Shown: positions 6,687 to 13,783 of the stretch, one piece after another | Layout: each line of letters opens with the position of its first letter | Numbering within the stretch: the stretch's first letter is position 1 | From: Paracoccaceae bacterium | Lineage (GTDB): Bacteria > Pseudomonadota > Alphaproteobacteria > Rhodobacterales > Rhodobacteraceae | Direction of reading: 5' to 3' | DNA length: 13,783 nt | Assembly: GCA_003447515.1 (NCBI GenBank) | Contig: DLZA01000182.1 | Coordinates: forward strand, 1-13,783 | Position numbers and translations under genes: made by a program | Notes under the pieces: generated by a model | The model's database searches: none | Told to the model about the DNA's origin: nothing | What the model saw: only the letters and a program-made list of their open reading frames with translations

Positions 6687-8189
6687 ATGCCCCAGCCAAT
6701 CTTACGCCTGAATAGTATTTCTAAATACTTTGGCATGACTAAAGCTCTATCTGATATGTCGATCACCTTTAACTCGGGTGAAGTGCACGCGATCGTAGGA
6801 GAAAACGGTGCTGGCAAATCGACGATAATCAAGATCATGACAGGGATTCATCAGCCAACGAGCGGCACAATCGAGTTAGACGGTAAAGCCAGTATTATGA
6901 CTGGACCTCAAGCCGCGCGTGAAGCGGGAATCGTTGCAATTTATCAAGAACCCATGGTTTTCCCTGATTTGGACGTAGCGGAGAACATTTTTATTAGTGA
7001 TAACTCCGATGGATTGCTGATGCGTCCGTCTGAACAACGCAAGCGGGCCAGCGCCTTGATTAAACGGATCGGGATTAAACTAGATCCAAGTCGCATTGCC
7101 AGTGGCCTCACGCTTGCTGAACAGCAGGCCGTAGAAATTGCCCGAGCTCTTTCTCAGGATGTGCGTGTTCTTATCATGGACGAGCCCACAGCTTCACTTT
7201 CGGCGCACGAGGCTGGACAGCTTAGGAAGATCGCCCAAAACCTTGCAGGGCAAGGCGTAGCAGTTGTCTATATCTCGCACCGTCTGGAGGAAATATTTGA
7301 AATCTCGGATCGCGTGACCGTAATCCGCGACGGAAGCCATATTTCGACAAAACCTATTGCCGAAGTAACTTCTGATGGCATGATCACAGAAATGGTAGGC
7401 CGTGGTTTTAGCAAATATTTTGAAAAAGCTACGAGTACGACTCGAGATGAAGTTATACTCGAAGTTCGCAATCTTACTCTCGAGGGCGTGTTTGAGAATA
7501 TCTCGTTTGATCTACACAGGGGCGAAGTGCTTTGTATGGCCGGCCTTGTGGGAGCGAGGCGTACTGATGTCGCATTGGCCCTTTTTGGGATAATGCCACC
7601 AACATCTGGTGTAGTAAAATTCAAAGGCCAGACTGCGAAATTCACAACCCCTCGGGCGGCGATTGAAGCCGGTATTGCCTATGTTTCCGAAGATCGACGC
7701 AAACTTGGACTAGCAATGCCGATGGCGATTAAATCTAACGTATCAATTGTGACATTGGACGATTTTCTATCGCCATTGGGGCTTTTGAAAAGCGAAAAAG
7801 AACGTAAGGCCGCGCGTCACTTCATTGATAGCTTGAATATTCGAACACCGGATGTCGAAACGCCTGTCGGAATGCTGTCCGGTGGCAACCAGCAAAAGGT
7901 GATGCTTGCCAAATGGCTCAATTTGAACCCAGATCTATTTATATTTGACGAACCAACGCGTGGCATCGACATAGGAGCAAAGGCTGAGGTGCACGATCTG
8001 ATCCGGTCTGTAGCTGCCAAAGGTGGCGCGGCACTTCTTATTTCATCCGACCTTCCAGAGGTCTTAGCAATGGGTGATCGGATCCTAGTGATGCGAGAAG
8101 GTCATCAGATGAGCATACTTAAACACTCTGAAGCGACACAAGAATCTATTATGTTGCACGCCACGGGTCAACGACAGGAGACTATCTGA
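6687..8189 (+). CDS. rhaT: CUT2-family sugar ABC transporter ATPase (double ABC domain)
   Basis: A 500-residue ATPase with two fused ABC domains, the RbsA/MglA/RhaT layout. Domain 1 has a canonical Walker A GENGAGKST (38-46), signature LTLAEQQ (141-147), Walker B VLIMDEP (161-167) and switch H198. Domain 2 has the degenerate Walker A typical of the class (GLVGARRT, 286-293), a full signature LSGGNQQ (397-403) and Walker B LFIFDEP (417-423). It powers sugar import by the two permeases that follow and sits on the cytoplasmic face of the membrane. The start is preceded by AAAGG at 6676-6680. Its TGA stop overlaps the next ATG by one base (TGATG). The rhaT name follows the RhaS-like binding protein and gene order, not specificity of the ATPase itself. 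Confidence 0.92.
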   Translation: MPQPILRLNSISKYFGMTKALSDMSITFNSGEVHAIVGENGAGKSTIIKIMTGIHQPTSGTIELDGKASIMTGPQAAREAGIVAIYQEPMVFPDLDVAENIFISDNSDGLLMRPSEQRKRASALIKRIGIKLDPSRIASGLTLAEQQAVEIARALSQDVRVLIMDEPTASLSAHEAGQLRKIAQNLAGQGVAVVYISHRLEEIFEISDRVTVIRDGSHISTKPIAEVTSDGMITEMVGRGFSKYFEKATSTTRDEVILEVRNLTLEGVFENISFDLHRGEVLCMAGLVGARRTDVALALFGIMPPTSGVVKFKGQTAKFTTPRAAIEAGIAYVSEDRRKLGLAMPMAIKSNVSIVTLDDFLSPLGLLKSEKERKAARHFIDSLNIRTPDVETPVGMLSGGNQQKVMLAKWLNLNPDLFIFDEPTRGIDIGAKAEVHDLIRSVAAKGGAALLISSDLPEVLAMGDRILVMREGHQMSILKHSEATQESIMLHATGQRQETI

Positions 8190-9214
8190 TGCTATCACGT
8201 ATTCCTCCTCAAACGCTTCGCATTCTTGCGCTGTTGTTTGTTTTGGTCGCTGTATTATTATTTTTTTCAACCCAGGTCCCTAATTACCTGAACGGACGAC
8301 TGTTCAACAGGATATCGAGCTCGGTTGCTATTATGGCGCTTATTGCATGTGGGCAAACGCTGGTAATCCTAACCCGCAACATCGACCTGTCGATAGGCTC
8401 AGTTGTCGGCTTCGTTGCTTTCGCTACGGGCAGCCTTATAACTCACAGCCCCGATATTCCACCTTTGGTGCTGGCTGCTTACTCAATACTTTTGGGGGCC
8501 TGTTTTGGGGTGGTAAATGGCTTTTTTGTTGCCTATGCACGTGTACCGTCGATCATAGTGACATTAGGAACAATGGCACTTTTCAGATCAGCGCTGGTTG
8601 AATACTCTGACGCTAAATCCATCACCACCAACAACCTACCGACTTGGTTGGTCGAATTCCCTAACACCCAGTTATTTACCATTGGAACGTTTCAATTCCG
8701 TGCTGCCTTTGTCGTCGCAATCTTGGTAGTCATTGCGGTTCACATCACACTGTCTCGCGTGCGACCAGCACGCAAGCTATATGCCGTGGGATCAAACCCT
8801 GAGGCCGCAGAAATGTCGGGTATCAATTCTAAGCTAGTCATCTTTTTCGCCTTCGTCTTGGCTGGAGCTTTGGCGGGTCTGGCGGGCTTCATGTTTCTCG
8901 CCCGCTTCGGGACAATTACAGTTGTTGCCGGCCTTGGATTTGAGCTAAAATCTGTAGCCGCAGCCGTCGTAGGTGGAGTCAACATCTTTGGTGGCTCAGG
9001 TTCTGTGATTGGCGCGCTGATTGGGACGGTTCTCATAGATTTGATCGACATGTCGCTGGTACGCTGGCAATTGGTCAGTGAGTTCTGGCGCGAAGCCGTG
9101 TTGGGCTCTTTGATCCTTTTATCCGTTGCTGCAGACGCAGTTTTGATGCGACGCCTCGTTAAATGGCGGGTCTCCCGTGAGAAGAAAGATGCGAAGCCCG
9201 AGGTGCAGGCATGA
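8189..9214 (+). CDS. rhaP: Sugar ABC transporter permease (CUT2, RbsC-like), first
   Basis: A 341-residue integral membrane permease of the BPD_transp_2 family. About 8-10 hydrophobic helices are visible, beginning with LRILALLFVLVAVLLFF. Family motifs are NIDLSIGS (near residue 65), VGSNPEAAEMSGI (the cytoplasmic loop contacting the ATPase) and GGVNIFGGSGS near the C-terminus. The basic tail (KWRVSREKK) is probably cytoplasmic. It should pair with the second permease to form the channel. Translation is coupled on both sides: TGATG with the ATPase and ATGA with the next permease. Confidence 0.9.
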   Translation: MLSRIPPQTLRILALLFVLVAVLLFFSTQVPNYLNGRLFNRISSSVAIMALIACGQTLVILTRNIDLSIGSVVGFVAFATGSLITHSPDIPPLVLAAYSILLGACFGVVNGFFVAYARVPSIIVTLGTMALFRSALVEYSDAKSITTNNLPTWLVEFPNTQLFTIGTFQFRAAFVVAILVVIAVHITLSRVRPARKLYAVGSNPEAAEMSGINSKLVIFFAFVLAGALAGLAGFMFLARFGTITVVAGLGFELKSVAAAVVGGVNIFGGSGSVIGALIGTVLIDLIDMSLVRWQLVSEFWREAVLGSLILLSVAADAVLMRRLVKWRVSREKKDAKPEVQA

Positions 9215-10182
9215 AAATCGCTTTAAATAAACTGCAAAGTTGGGAGGGTTTCCTTCTGTGTGCTCTTATTTTTATAACCCTGTTAAACGTCTATCTTTCT
9301 CCTCAGTTCCTTAGCTTTTCGAACTGGATCAATCTTTTTCAGCTATCGATTGAAAAAGTAATAGTTGCGCTCGTGATGACTTTTGTAATTATCAACGCTG
9401 AAATTGATCTGTCTGTTGGTTCGATGATGGGTCTGTCGGCCTGCGCTTTTGGCTGGATGGTTCAAGGAGGGGTACCAGGTGGCTTGGTCATCATTACTTG
9501 TTTAATTATTGGCGTTGTCGGAGGAGCCATAAACGGTTGGTTTATCACGAAGGCTGGATTGCCCTCGTTAGTTGTTACTTTGGCAACGCTTATCGGTTTT
9601 CGTGGTTTGGCAAGGGTTTTGGTCGAAGACCGAGGGATCAATGAATTCCCTGAATGGTTCGATGCGCTTGGGCAACAGGGTTTGATTGGGCCTATCCCTT
9701 TTGCGATCATCGCTTTCTTCATTCTATTTACAGCCCTCTACATTGTTCTTCAACGCTCAGGCTTTGGTCGCAAAACCTATTTAATCGGCACAAATCGTGA
9801 AGTAGCCGATTACGCGGGTATTAACACGGCCGGCCATAAGATGATTCTATTTATTGCATCAGGCTTGGTATCTGCTTTTGCAGGACTATTGTACGCGGCG
9901 CGTGTAGGGGCCGTACGCGGTGACGTGGCACTGGGCTTCGAGCTTGACATCATCACGATCGTCCTTCTTGGTGGGGTTAGCATTTTTGGCGGTTCTGGAA
10001 CGTTGTTTGGTACCCTGCTTGCGATTCTCATTGTTTTAAGTTTGCGAAACGGTATGGCACTTATTAACATCACTGGACATGTCCAAACCGGCGTGATTGG
10101 ACTGTTACTTATCGGATCAGTAATTGCACCGCGAATTCATCTCACTAGTTTTTGGCGGCGCTTAAAAGGAGAACACTTGTGA
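9211..10182 (+). CDS. rhaQ: Sugar ABC transporter permease (CUT2, RbsC-like), second
   Basis: A 323-residue permease paralogous to its upstream neighbour. It has the same landmarks: EIDLSVGS (about residues 64-71), GTNREVADYAGI (ATPase-contact loop) and GGVSIFGGSGT near the C-terminus, among multiple hydrophobic helices. CUT2 systems often carry two different permease genes, as here, giving a heterodimeric channel. The start overlaps the previous stop (ATGA at 9211) and its stop overlaps the GTG start of the regulator gene. Exact sugar specificity cannot be read from the permease. Confidence 0.9.
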   Translation: MKIALNKLQSWEGFLLCALIFITLLNVYLSPQFLSFSNWINLFQLSIEKVIVALVMTFVIINAEIDLSVGSMMGLSACAFGWMVQGGVPGGLVIITCLIIGVVGGAINGWFITKAGLPSLVVTLATLIGFRGLARVLVEDRGINEFPEWFDALGQQGLIGPIPFAIIAFFILFTALYIVLQRSGFGRKTYLIGTNREVADYAGINTAGHKMILFIASGLVSAFAGLLYAARVGAVRGDVALGFELDIITIVLLGGVSIFGGSGTLFGTLLAILIVLSLRNGMALINITGHVQTGVIGLLLIGSVIAPRIHLTSFWRRLKGEHL

Positions 10183-10913
10183 AAAGTGAGACTTCAAGGC
10201 TTAACTTCGATTTCCCTATTAAGCGTGAGTCATTAGCTGAGATTGTGGCACGTCGCATCCTTGATATGGTGACAGCTAAAACATTGAAACCTGGTGATCA
10301 ACTTCCACCAGAACGCGAATTAGCTGAACAACTTAATGTTTCGCGTCCCTCTGTCCGTGAAGCTGTCAGAGGGTTATCAATCCTTGGCGTAATTAAGTCA
10401 CGGCATGGAGGGGGAGCGTATATTACCGATCTTGATGGTGATGCACTACTTGGCCCAATTCGCTTCTTTCTTTCTTTGGAAAAGATGAACATCAGTGAAC
10501 TCTACGATGCTCGATCTCTTATTGAGGGGGATGTCGCTCGTCGGGCGGCCATCAATATGGATGAGATCCAGCTCGCAACGCTGGATAAGATCCTGACCAA
10601 TCAGGAAGAAACGCTTAAAGACGCTGATGAGTTTCGCCTGTCCGATTTCAAATTCCATGAAACAATATGGATAGGGTCTGGTAATTCTTTTCTCAAACGG
10701 ATTGGTGAAAGCCTCAATTCATTGGGACTTGAGTTTAGGCGACGTGCATCGGAACGACCGGAAGTACTTAATCAGTCCCTTCGCGATCATCGGGCGTTAT
10801 TTGAGGCGCTTAGCATGCGCGATCCTTCCGCTGCGGCGGAAGCCGCTGAAAAACATATGCAAAATGTTTATAGATCGACAATGGATCAATCCGGTGAGGG
10901 AGGTATATCATGA
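10179..10913 (+). CDS. GntR-family transcriptional regulator, FadR/FCD subfamily
   Basis: A 244-residue regulator. The N-terminal winged helix (about 15-82) contains LPPERELAEQLNVSRPSVREAV-type motifs. The C-terminal all-helical FCD domain (about 100-230) carries a probable metal site of D156, H160, H204 and H226, the D-H-H-H set of the class, which binds small organic acid effectors. It likely represses the divergent operons by binding the palindrome at 2813-2829 and is released by a pathway acid. I prefer GTG at 10179 over TTG at 10152 because AAAAGGAGA lies just upstream and because GTG forms a 4-nt GTGA overlap with the permease stop. Lying inside the operon, it probably controls its own synthesis. 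Its stop overlaps the next start (ATGA). Confidence 0.9.
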   Translation: MKSETSRLNFDFPIKRESLAEIVARRILDMVTAKTLKPGDQLPPERELAEQLNVSRPSVREAVRGLSILGVIKSRHGGGAYITDLDGDALLGPIRFFLSLEKMNISELYDARSLIEGDVARRAAINMDEIQLATLDKILTNQEETLKDADEFRLSDFKFHETIWIGSGNSFLKRIGESLNSLGLEFRRRASERPEVLNQSLRDHRALFEALSMRDPSAAAEAAEKHMQNVYRSTMDQSGEGGIS

Positions 10914-11947
10914 CTGCCCGTATAGGCGTTGTAGGTATTGGCTGGTGGGCCACCTTCAACCATATTCCAACGATCAATAATTGCCGCGAAGCTGAAGTAG
11001 TCGCGATTTGTGATCTTGACCAATCCCGACTGTATACTGCCGGTAAAAAATTTGGGATCGCTGCGCAGTATACCGATGTTGCGACGATGATGGCTGCCGA
11101 AAATCTCGACGGCGTAATGATTTCAACTCCACATATTTTTCACACTGACCCTGCCATCACTGCCTTGAAAGGCGGGGCACATGTTCTTGTTGAAAAACCG
11201 ATGGCCACCTGCTCTGAAGATGGCCGCGCAATTGCATCAGCAGCCAGAGAAGCGGGGCGTGAAGTGCTGGTGCCAACCGGACTGAATTTCGAGGATTACA
11301 CATCCAAAGCAAAAGCCTGGGTTAAAAGTGGCCGTATCGGTGAAGTGCGTCATATCGTATGCCAGATGGGATCTCCTCTGCACGATTTATTCGCAGGTGA
11401 ACCGATGGCCGAAACCGCCGATCACCTATTCCGTCCCCCTGCAAGCACTTGGGCCGATCCAGCAAAGGCCGGTGGATATGCTTGGGGTCAGATGAGCCAT
11501 TCGCTCGCATGGATGATACACGTTACAGGGCTGACTGTTGCCGAAGTTTTCTGTGCCTCTGGCCTATCCCCATCTGGTGTAGATTTCTATGATGCTGCAA
11601 CTGCACGCGCCAGCAATGGTGCAACAATTGTACTTTCTGGTGCTTCGACGGTGCCGAAGCACAAAGGTATGCACACAGACATCCGTATTTTTGGTACAGA
11701 AGGCATGATCATGTTTGACAACCAGAAAGCTACCGTTGAGTTGTGGCGGCTAGACGCTGATGATGATAAACTCACTCTTGATCGAGCTGAGTATGACGGT
11801 GCGCTACCCGTTCAGGTGTTTGCAAAGCTGTGCGCCGGTGAAAATGTGTTCAATGCCTCTGATGCCGAATGTGGCGCCGAAGTTACTGCCACCATCGCTG
11901 CACTCTACAAATCCGTTGCAAGCCAGAAAATGGAGGTCGTTAAATGA
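10910..11947 (+). CDS. Gfo/Idh/MocA-family NAD(P)-dependent oxidoreductase
   Basis: A 345-residue oxidoreductase. The N-terminal Rossmann fold shows GIGWWA (9-14) and D35/D37 after the second strand, which may favour NAD+. The family EKP motif is E95-K96-P97 in LVEKPMAT. The C-terminal alpha/beta domain starts near 125, with a substrate-side HSLAW segment around 200. Members oxidise hydroxyls of sugars, inositols or sugar derivatives. Here it could supply the missing first oxidation of the sugar at C1, or a C3 oxidation together with the TIM-barrel protein it overlaps (ATGA at 11944). Neither is provable from sequence. Its start overlaps the regulator's stop. Confidence 0.87.
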   Translation: MTARIGVVGIGWWATFNHIPTINNCREAEVVAICDLDQSRLYTAGKKFGIAAQYTDVATMMAAENLDGVMISTPHIFHTDPAITALKGGAHVLVEKPMATCSEDGRAIASAAREAGREVLVPTGLNFEDYTSKAKAWVKSGRIGEVRHIVCQMGSPLHDLFAGEPMAETADHLFRPPASTWADPAKAGGYAWGQMSHSLAWMIHVTGLTVAEVFCASGLSPSGVDFYDAATARASNGATIVLSGASTVPKHKGMHTDIRIFGTEGMIMFDNQKATVELWRLDADDDKLTLDRAEYDGALPVQVFAKLCAGENVFNASDAECGAEVTATIAALYKSVASQKMEVVK

Positions 11948-12759
11948 GTCTTTCGCTTACTTCTTGGTCGCTGCCTTCCTGTTCACTGCGAGAGGCTGCT
12001 GATATTTCCAAAGCATTAGGAATTGGAGCGCTTGATGTCGGGTTGTTTTACAGATCAGCATTAGATAAATCGCTGATCTTGTCTGACCCAAAAGCCGCCG
12101 CAGCACAACTCGTTGATTTGGGAGTTGAAATTCCGAATTACTACCATTTGTTCGGTAACGGTTTGGACGGCCACAACCTTTCACTGCCTGGCACTTTGGC
12201 GCAAAATCTAGAGGATTTACGCCATGTTCTCACATTTGCCGACTCTGCGAAGATCAAGACAGTGTTTATTTTGCCAGGAGTGGTGAATCCTGGACAATCG
12301 CGGTCGGAGGCATTTGCGGTCTCGCAAAAAAGTTTGGCCGCAATGGTCGATCTTGCTTCAGGGTTCAACGCCATATTATGTATCGAGCCCCATGTTCATT
12401 CATTTGCCGAAAGTCCTGCCATTGTTGGCGATCTTGTTGAGGCCACAGGCGTCAAGCTTGCATTGGATTATTCACATTTTACCTGCCTGGGTTACAGGCA
12501 AGATGAAATAGACCCACTTGCCCAGTACGCCGCACATGTTCACCTTCGACAGGCCCGAATGGGAGCGCTTCAGACAAAGTTTGCGCATGGCACGCTTAAC
12601 TTCCCGGCGATGTTTGGGACCTTGCACGAAGCGGGCTTTGATGGAGCTTTGGCGATCGAACCGGTGCATCAGGACTACATGAATACATTATTTGAAGACG
12701 TACTGACTGAAATTATCGCGTTACGGGATTGTTTTTTAAATTGGAAGGGGGGGCGCTAA
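11944..12759 (+). CDS. Xylose isomerase-like TIM-barrel (sugar phosphate isomerase/epimerase family) protein
   Basis: A 271-residue AP-endonuclease-2/xylose-isomerase-like TIM barrel. Probable metal and catalytic residues line up in strand order: E148 (LCIEPHVHS), D175 and H178 (LALDYSHF), H200 (AHVHLRQ) and E239 (LAIEPVHQ). Relatives include sugar epimerases, isomerases and dehydratases with a divalent metal. It overlaps both the Gfo/Idh/MocA gene (ATGA) and the mutarotase gene (TAATG), so it works in the same pathway. Such proteins often pair with Gfo/Idh/MocA enzymes in inositol and keto-sugar metabolism. Its place in a 6-deoxy-sugar pathway is unexplained; it could epimerise or isomerise an incoming sugar, or open a lactone. 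Fold confident, function open. Confidence 0.83.
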   Translation: MSLSLTSWSLPSCSLREAADISKALGIGALDVGLFYRSALDKSLILSDPKAAAAQLVDLGVEIPNYYHLFGNGLDGHNLSLPGTLAQNLEDLRHVLTFADSAKIKTVFILPGVVNPGQSRSEAFAVSQKSLAAMVDLASGFNAILCIEPHVHSFAESPAIVGDLVEATGVKLALDYSHFTCLGYRQDEIDPLAQYAAHVHLRQARMGALQTKFAHGTLNFPAMFGTLHEAGFDGALAIEPVHQDYMNTLFEDVLTEIIALRDCFLNWKGGR

Positions 12760-13070
12760 TGGCATCCTATGCATGGGTACTGGAGGTTCGTCCAGGCTAT
12801 GAAGACGAATATAAAAAACGCCATGATGAAATTTGGCCAGAGATGCTGGATACACTACGAGAAGCTGGCATTTCAAACTATAATATCTTTCGCTATGGTC
12901 TAAAACTGTTCGGCTATTTCGAGACAAATGACCTGATTGCAACCCAAACCTATCTCGCAGGCTCTTCAGTGAATGCCAAATGGGCTGAATGGATGGCTCC
13001 GATCATGAAAATAGATGTCGATCCTCAGACGAATTTCCCCTACCTTTTGCCTTTGCAATTCCAAACTTGA
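12759..13070 (+). CDS. rhaM: L-rhamnose mutarotase (RhaM/RhaU family)
   Basis: A 103-residue dimeric alpha/beta-barrel mutarotase that interconverts alpha and beta anomers of L-rhamnose (some relatives prefer L-fucose). The length matches E. coli RhaM (104 residues), as do key residues: H22 in RHDEIWPE and Y41 in NYNIF sit at the same positions as its catalytic His22 and Tyr41, and the tryptophan pair in KWAEWM (W75, W78) corresponds to its aromatic cluster. I take ATG 12759 over the in-frame TTG at 12729 because it follows the GGAAGGGGGG ribosome site and forms a TAATG junction with the upstream gene. It is the last gene of the operon and the best clue to the transported sugar. No terminator is evident downstream. 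Confidence 0.9.
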   Translation: MASYAWVLEVRPGYEDEYKKRHDEIWPEMLDTLREAGISNYNIFRYGLKLFGYFETNDLIATQTYLAGSSVNAKWAEWMAPIMKIDVDPQTNFPYLLPLQFQT

Positions 13071-13369
13071 TCGCGGAGGTTAGTTTTTAGGTCAGGTTAA
13101 TAATCGGCCGGAGGTGACAAAGTGCCACTTTGGCAGGGAAAACATACACGAAGACCACTATGAAATTCAGATGTAAGTATAACTCAAAAATCTAACGAGC
13201 AAACTGCCATTGCCTCTGCGTGTAGTGCTCACAACCTTGATCTTCGAGAATGCCACGCGTCTGCTTGAGGCAATGCCCTGCCCAATCGTACGCCGACCAC
13301 CCACGCGTTTATGCTGCCAGATGCTCACTGGACACCCTAGTCTGCATCCCGACTGCCACCTCACAAGGC
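13071..13369. other. Gene-free spacer between the operon end and the right IS6 copy
   Basis: About 300 bp with no gene I can support. Short open frames exist on both strands (for example 13167-13364 minus and 13210-13410 plus), but neither has a credible ribosome site or a recognisable motif, and the second runs into the IS6 end. A short palindrome, CAAAGTG-C-CACTTTG (13118-13132), overlaps an alternative 5-bp hairpin; neither has a T-run. The stretch may be degraded flanking DNA. Confidence 0.5.
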
Positions 13370-13380
13370 GGCTTTGTCAA
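13370..13380. repeat. IS6 inner terminal inverted repeat, right copy
   Basis: GGCTTTGTCAA on the plus strand, the inverted counterpart of 831-841 (10 of 11 positions match its reverse complement). It lies 46 bp upstream of the transposase ATG and marks the junction with the second IS6 copy. Confidence 0.7.
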
Positions 13381-13426
13381 AGTAAAGTTTCTTTAAGCGG
13401 GCAGTGCTAATTTGTAGGGTCTTTAA

Positions 13427-13783
13427 ATGACAAAACATTCTCCATTTCGCTACTTCAAAACTAGCCCTAAAGTTATCCGACTTGCAGTCATGCTGTATGT
13501 TCAGTTTCCGCTCTCACTGCGTAACGTGGAAGATCTTTTGCACGAACGTGGCATTGAGATCAGCCATGAAACAGTTCGGTTTTGGTGGAATAAATTTGGT
13601 CCGATGTTTGCTGCTTAGATACGAAGAAGCCGGGTAAGTCGGATGCGATCTTACTCGAACTGGCATTTGCACTTGGACGAGGTCTTCGTAAAGATCAATG
13701 GAGAAATGCATTACCTCTGGCGGGCAGTAGATCACGAAGGTGAGGTGCTGGAAAGTTACGTTACCAAGCGCCGAGACCGCAAA
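13427..13783 (+). pseudogene. IS6-family transposase broken by an in-frame TAG (partial at window end)
   Basis: The frame opens with MTKHSPFRYFKTSP and runs 63 codons to a TAG at 13616-13618. Without any frameshift it continues to the window edge with IRRSRVSRMRSYSNW, the first catalytic aspartate (LDEVFVKING) and LWRAVDHEGEV. The left copy has GAG (E64) at the stop position, so a single G-to-T change explains the break. The first 63 residues contain only the helix-turn-helix region, so no active transposase is expected unless the stop is read through. The second and third catalytic residues lie outside the window. Confidence 0.9.

Larger units (their letters stand above)
13370..13783 (+). 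mobile_element. IS6-family insertion sequence, right copy (cut by window end)
   Basis: The first half of a second IS6-family element, in opposite orientation to the left copy, so both transposases read away from the sugar cluster. The readable part of its transposase is about 80% identical to the left copy in protein, so the two are relatives rather than recent duplicates. The upstream end region shares the terminal repeat and the last few bases before the ATG but is otherwise diverged. Confidence 0.8.

Noticed and set aside
13118..13135. Palindrome CAAAGTG-C-CACTTTG and the overlapping hairpin TGCCA-CTT-TGGCA as the operon terminator
   Set aside because: The stems are short, mutually exclusive and have no downstream T-run; no terminator can be claimed.
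13210..13410. 66-codon open frame beginning MPLRVVLTTLIFENATRLLEA
   Set aside because: No ribosome site, no recognised family, and it crosses the IS6 end at 13370; likely random.

Overview
The window looks like an accessory carbohydrate-catabolism island from an alphaproteobacterium, most likely a Rhodobacteraceae (Roseobacter-type) genome. This rests on the general look of the proteins: an IS6-family transposase of the alphaproteobacterial type, a CUT2 sugar ABC transporter of the RhaS/RhaT/RhaP/RhaQ kind, and an FCD-type GntR regulator. No marker gene settles the genus. The base composition looks moderate, lower than in typical high-GC Rhodobacteraceae.

Layout: (1) 1-841, an intact IS6-family insertion sequence with its transposase on the minus strand. 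(2) 863-2783, a minus-strand pair, SDR dehydrogenase then enolase-superfamily dehydratase. (3) 2784-2934, a divergent control region holding a perfect 17-bp palindrome, AATTGGTATTACCAATT, very like the ExuR/UxuR-type operator of FCD GntR regulators. (4) 2935-13070, a tight plus-strand run of eleven genes: acetoacetate-decarboxylase-like protein, D-2-hydroxyacid dehydrogenase, FAH-family hydrolase, periplasmic binding protein, ABC ATPase, two permeases, GntR/FCD regulator, Gfo/Idh/MocA oxidoreductase, xylose-isomerase-like TIM-barrel protein, and L-rhamnose/L-fucose mutarotase. Most junctions overlap by 1-4 nt. (5) 13071-13369, about 300 bp with no gene I can support. (6) 13370-13783, a second, diverged IS6 copy, plus strand, broken by an in-frame TAG and cut by the window end.

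Working model: a 6-deoxy-sugar (L-rhamnose, L-fucose or a relative) enters through the ABC transporter and is anomerised by the mutarotase. It is oxidised to the aldonate by an enzyme not clearly identified here (perhaps the Gfo/Idh/MocA protein) and dehydrated by the enolase-superfamily enzyme to a 2-keto-3-deoxy acid. The SDR oxidises that to a 2,4-diketo acid, and the FAH-family hydrolase splits it to pyruvate plus lactate. This is the non-phosphorylating 'diketo-hydrolase' route; no kinase or class II aldolase is present. The acetoacetate-decarboxylase-like protein, the D-2-hydroxyacid dehydrogenase and the TIM-barrel protein have no place in the described pathway and are the best candidates for undescribed chemistry.

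The two IS6 copies face outward on either side of the cluster, which suggests a composite-transposon-like arrangement, but they are only about 80% identical and one is defective, so mobility today is doubtful.
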